Assembly (NCBI GenBank): GCA_028829895.1
Contig: CM054182.1
Span: 13,846,001-13,910,000, forward strand
Direction: 5' to 3'
Length of the DNA stretch: 64,000 nt
Source: Sinotaia quadrata
Taxonomy: Eukaryota; Mollusca; Gastropoda; Architaenioglossa; Viviparidae
The position numbers and the translations under genes were made by a program. The notes under the pieces were generated by a model. The model saw only the letters and a list, made by a program, of their open reading frames with translations, was not told the origin of the DNA and did no database searches. Shown here one piece after another: positions 59,101 to 64,000 of this stretch. Every line of letters starts with the position of its first letter. Positions within the stretch are counted from its first letter, which is position 1.

Positions 59101-59290
59101 CAGTGTTTCCGAAAGTGTTCTGTGGTGTCCGGCCAATTCATGGGTGCTGCAGGATATTCGAAATTTTTTAGGGTAATAGAACTCCTCCCCCCCCCCCCCC
59201 CCCGACCTCCTATACACACACTTAGAGTGCCTTGGAAAAAATCTTTATACACTAAGGGCACTGTGAACTTAAGAAGTTTGGGAACCTCTG
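59101..59290. mobile_element. 190-bp hAT-like MITE (same family as 25766-25902)
   Basis: Target duplication ACATAAAC (59093-59100) and ACATAGAC (59291-59298), 7 of 8 identical. Ends CAGTGTTTCCGAAAGT and, reverse-complemented, CAGAGGTTCCCAAACT match at 12 of 16. A poly-C run interrupts the interior at about 59187-59203. It shares AATAGAACT, TGCCTTGGAAAAAATC and CTGTGAACTTAAGAAG with the 25.8-kb element. Confidence 0.8.
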
Positions 59291-59298
59291 ACATAGAC

Positions 59299-60979
59299 CA
59301 TTCATTTTATCCTTTGTACTCCTAATAATAATGTAATATCTTGAACACAGAAATGCAATAGATCATGCTCACTCTCCATTCCCACTATGCCCTATTGCTC
59401 AGTACAACCTGTCCACAAACCTACCAACCCAGTGCAATCTGTCCACAAACTATACCCTGCCCACTTGTTATATCCTTTCACAAATTAGAGGTTATTCAAA
59501 AATAAATGCAATTAATGAATTATATATTATTATTAATGTACATACTGAAATTATTATTATTATTGAAATTTGAGAAATGTGTGGATTACATGATGCATTT
59601 ATGTGCTTTGCCTGATGGCTGACATTCAACAATTTTTGTAATTTACTAATAAATATGCATTGACCCTGGGTTGGATGTCTATACACAAACATATGAAAAA
59701 AGTTAAGCACAAGCTTCAATCATACTCATTCACCAGCAACTCAGTGGAGAACAGATATGAACCTGTTCACTGTCAGTAATCAGGTTAAATCATATACATT
59801 TTGTAGTAAGTCAGTGTTGCTTTGGCACTGCACTTAATCACAGTTGAAAGAGTGAAAAGATATTCCCATTAGTAAGCAGTTGCCATGATAGACATCTGTC
59901 AGTCAAGGTCTATATTTTGACTGTATTATGTTCATCTTTGAAAATACGACTTCTCATACTAGTCATAGACAAGTGGAATCGAAAGTTATTTTGTATGCTA
60001 CAGTCTTCAAAGCATGAAACCCTTCTCTGTCAAAAAGATTCCCAGAATTATCATCTGTTGTGCAAGATTTTAGAACAATACCATTTTGAAAATCCAAATA
60101 CTCCACTTCTAATTCTATATCTTATTCATTATTGTCTTACTTGCTCCTGAATTTTCAAAATGAAGGGTTAAAGTCACCATCAAACACCACTTTCTAGTGC
60201 TTTATACTTTGTCTTCATATGTGACATTCACTAGATCAGTTTTGCTTTGAATGATTTTACAGAACCTAAAATGAGTGACATGAGTTTGGTTGAAACAACC
60301 TACATCTGCACTACCTTGTCACTGGCACAAATAAATGCCTAATGCACTTGACTTGATGCCTACGGGCACTGCATTGTGGACCATTGTATTATGTTATATC
60401 TGGGCAAACTTATTTAAATATATTATGAGGCTAGCATGTCTGAACCTAATAAAGTGAGTCAAGCATACCTGAACCTGTTAATTTTAAGTGTAAGGTATAC
60501 CAATATCAGAAAATTTATATTTGATGTATGCATACCTATAAATGTTTTAATGAACACATATCAGATTATGTTATAATAAGTGAATTTTTTGTAAATTTTA
60601 ATGAGAGAATACATGTATACTTGTAATAAATAAGGCAAACCTACCTGTAGCATGTCTTAGCATACCTGAACAAAAATGATATATTGATGAAACCCACCAG
60701 AGCACGTAATACTAATAGCGAGGCAAAGAAACCTGAACATGTACTGAGACCAGCAATCCCTAACATAATAATGCAAGCTTACCAGAATATAAGCAAACCT
60801 AACCCTATACCAGAACATAATTTATTTTGTAAACATATATATATATATATGCAAGCATACATATACCTGGATATAATTAATTATGCAAACATTATTGAAT
60901 ATATATTATTGAAAATGTACCTCAGCTGGTATGACACACTTAACTAGTTATGAATATATTAACTAAACTTAACATTGGT
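59299..60979. other. Intergenic AT-rich sequence
   Basis: Unique sequence passing at about 60400 into scattered CATACCTGAACAT words that foreshadow the next array. I see no gene. Confidence 0.45.
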
Positions 60980-62160
60980 TCAAACATACCAGAACATGTT
61001 ATTATGAATTGAGATACCTGAACATAGTGATGCAAATTTAACTGAACATGTTATGCGGATGAAGCCTAGCTGAATATGTTATACTTCTGAAACCTAGCTG
61101 AACATGTTATAATGTGAAGCATAGCTGAACATACTATACATTTGAAGCCAAACTGAACATGTTAATTGTTATACTTATGAAGCCTAATGGTGATGCAAGT
61201 ATACCAGAACATATATTGAGGTAAGATTAACTGATACATCTTTACTTGAACATGCTATAGTTACTAAAGTTAGATTATCTGCACATATTTCATTGATGCA
61301 AGCACACCTGAACATGCAGCAAGACAAGCATTCTTTTATGTTGTACTCCTAATGACAAAGATTTCTGAACATATAGCAAAACAAGCATTCTTAAACATAC
61401 AATTATATCAAGGCAAGCATACTTAAGCATGTTATTGCAAGAAAAGCATACTTTAACATGCCTTATTTATAGCAAGGCAAGCATATTTAAGCATGTTATA
61501 TTTATAGTAAGGCATATATACTTAAACATATATTTATTGCAAGTATGCATACTTGAGCATGTTAAAGCAAGGCAAGCATACTTAAATGTGCTATACATTG
61601 TATTTATAGCAAGGCAAGTATATTTAAACATGTTATATTTATAGCAAGGCAAATGTACTTAAACATTTTATATTTATAGCAAGCAGGAATGCTTAAAGTT
61701 AAACATGTTATATTTATAGGAAGGCAAGTATACTTACTGAAATATGTTAATTTGTTATATTTATAGCAAGGCAAGCATACTTAAACATGTTATATTTATA
61801 GAAAGGTGATATACTTAAACATGTTCTGTTTATAGCAAAACAAGCATACTTAAACATGTTAATTGTTATATTTATAGCAAGGTTATCCTTATATACTTAA
61901 ACATGTTCTGTTTATAGCAAAGCAAGCATACTTAAACATGTTATATTTATACTGCAAGCATGCATACATGCTATTTATAGCAAGACAATCATACTTAAAC
62001 AAATTTATTTCAAGGACACATTATATTTATACCAGCAAGGCAAGCATACTTAAATGTGTTATATATAGCAAGGTAAGCATATTTAAGCATCTATGGCAAA
62101 AATATACATGTACTTGAAATGTTATAGCAAGGAAAGAATATTTAAATATATGCTTATATC
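60980..62160. repeat. About 37-bp minisatellite, more than twenty decayed copies
   Basis: Units of TTATAGCAAGGCAAGCATAC then TTAAACATGTTATATTT are best preserved at about 61430-62060. The left part carries AAGCCTAGCTGAACATGTTA variants. Confidence 0.85.
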
Positions 62161-62164
62161 AAGG

Positions 62165-62366
62165 TGTGACACAATGCCACCCCAGTTATTGGTTATGATT
62201 ATTATTATTATTGATCATCCATACCTAATTACAAGGGATGAGATATTAATTTGTTATTAATAATCCTTCAGAAGACATCACTCATCTTCCTCACTTGGCG
62301 GATATGCAGTTGCTGTAAACATTTTCTCTCTTCCACAGAATTTTAAAGACAAAACATTTACATAGT
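62165..62366 (+). repeat. R1 interspersed repeat, copy F (5' fragment)
   Basis: TGTGACACAATGCCACCCCA then TTATTGGTTATGATTATTAT and the CACTTGGCGGATATGCAG block, ending soon after TTTTCTCTCTTCCACAG. 62367-62870 is AT-rich sequence with a local duplication (GTAAACTTTAAAT, AATATAATCTACACAC) and no gene. Confidence 0.8.
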
Positions 62367-62870
62367 TCTAGTAACTGGTAAACTTTAAATATGTTCACTA
62401 AAACAGTAAAAGTGCATAATCAATGTAAACAATATAATCTACACACACACAATCAAGCAACTAGTAGTAAACTTTAAATCTAGTTACTTAAAATGCACAA
62501 TCAAACAATATAATCTCCACACTTCAGTAATGGAAACTATTGTAATACATTTATCAATACAATATGCAATCAGTAATTATAAATTAATCATAAATTTCAA
62601 AAGAGAAAAAAGGACAGACAAAGCAAGACAGTTGTAGATAGTATTATAAAAATAATGAGTGAAATAAGATTGCTTTCTAAATGTCTATTCCACTTGTCAA
62701 ATGTATCTCTTTCTAACTCGGTATTTGTCTAGGATTATTCATTTAAGTTCTAAAGTTCAACAAATATTTCAACAATTGTTTTCCACATTTACTAAATTCA
62801 ACACAATGACAATTAGTTTACCAATTTTGAACAAATTTTAAGTCATCTCTGGACATGGCTACCCACTTTA

Positions 62871-64000
62871 TTTGACATCAACACCACCTAGTTAATGGTT
62901 ATTATTATTATTTATTATTAATTATATTAATCATCCATAACTAATTACAAGTGATGAGAATCTTAATTTATGTTATTCATAATTCTCCAGCATACACCTC
63001 TCACTTGGCAGATATGCAGATGCTGTAAACATTTTTTTCTATTCCACAGACAATCACTGTCATACAATATTTCCATAGGTGGAAAACTTCTTACTACGGA
63101 GAAGATAAATCCATCTTTTAATCTATATTTAACAAGCCCCCATCCACCCAGTCTTTTCCAGTATAATGTTATCATTATGTGTAAGAAGGTCAATAAATTT
63201 ATTGAATCAACAATCAAATATACAAATAACAAATATGAAAAAGATTACTTGACATTAATATTTCCATGAAACCATGTTTCAATAATTTTAATATCTATAC
63301 AGTCTTATATCCTAATACATATTTCAACAATTCAGTGTCGATACAAATCACAGGATAGTTTTTATCAGAGAACAAAAATAGAGTTATTAGAGATAAGCAA
63401 TAATAATTTGTACATAACCTGATTTAGGCATTGTCTCAGTAGTCTTTTGCGTGCTTTTGTAACCAAGCCACGAATTTATTGTTCACATTACTACTCTCAA
63501 TTCCACGTGGTTCCCTCCTCACATTGTAGAACACTGATTCACTGCTATTCTCTCAAGGCTAACCTGGTGCTCATTCACCATATTATCTCCCTCAAGCAGA
63601 AGAACAATTGTAGCGATTCAGTAACTTCCTTGTACCAGAAATTGCTCGATGTAGTCAACATACCTTGCCACCATACTACACTTACACATGACTGGACTTC
63701 TTGCCACACAAAATTCAAGTGATTAGACAATAGAATTCTCTACAGCAGGTAAACTTTTGATCTCAGCCCATTGGCTGGTCTTATTCTTGTAAATCTTAAC
63801 CATTGGATAATAAAACTACTTGAGTTGGAACAGGTTTGGATTGTATCAGCAATTTCTAGCATTTTCTCAACTCAAGTTTTTTACTCTAACTCTGAAACTT
63901 ACAAAAATACCATCATAATGAGCGCCTGAAATCGGGTCACTTTGACAATTTAACAATTTATATAACAATTAAATTTAGAAATAGGGATAGGCACATTTAC
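62871..64000 (+). repeat. R1 interspersed repeat, copy G (runs off the right edge)
   Basis: The 5' end is diverged (TTGACATCAACACCACCTAG), then the CTCTCACTTGGCAGATATGC block and AGGTCAATAAATTTATTGAA. The middle, 63240-63650, is poorly matched to other copies. From 63690 the 3' part resumes (AGTTGGAACAGGTTTGGATT, ACAATTTATATAACAATTAA) to TTTAGAAATAGGGATAGGCA at the window edge. Confidence 0.82.

Overview
This is AT-rich nuclear DNA from an animal. It has widely spaced exons with GT-AG introns, (TG)n and (AAT)n microsatellites, hAT and other transposon relics, and tandem minisatellites filling most introns and gaps. I see no prokaryotic operons, rRNA, tRNA or CRISPR. A GTF2IRD2-like hAT transposase relic and the minisatellite style suggest a marine invertebrate, perhaps a mollusc such as a cephalopod. 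That is inference with low to moderate confidence.

Gene content is sparse and mostly on the + strand. (1) At 2644-8119 lies the 3' end of a gene: two tiny exons (40 and 25 nt) and a 1494-nt terminal exon, all in agreeing phases. The terminal exon encodes an SR-like basic stretch, proline-directed motifs, a polyproline tract and a C-terminal TRL that fits a class I PDZ ligand. The 5' part lies outside the window. (2) At about 34 to 49 kb is a gene whose five well-supported exons (38185-49124) join in frame to 509 codons plus a stop: a short N-terminus, one membrane span, then a long hydrophilic tail. A possible first exon sits at 34024-34065. I cannot name either protein. (3) An orphan minus-strand reading frame lies at 33025-33360. 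A possible + strand terminal exon lies at 56663-56738.

Mobile elements. A 2.5-kb hAT transposon with a perfect 8-bp target duplication and a broken transposase lies at 27673-30193. Five short non-autonomous hAT-like elements lie at 12704, 25766, 53997, 54195 and 59101. A non-LTR retrotransposon ORF2 fragment (minus) lies at about 13.4-13.9 kb and a Ty3/gypsy reverse transcriptase fragment (minus) at about 55.2-55.8 kb. An unidentified interspersed repeat, called R1 here, is present in nine pieces and makes up a substantial part of the window.

The rest is mainly more than thirty mutually unrelated minisatellite arrays with periods of about 19 to 80 bp, often in introns and sometimes interrupted by transposons. 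Gene models here are hand-built from splice signals and phase, without transcript data.
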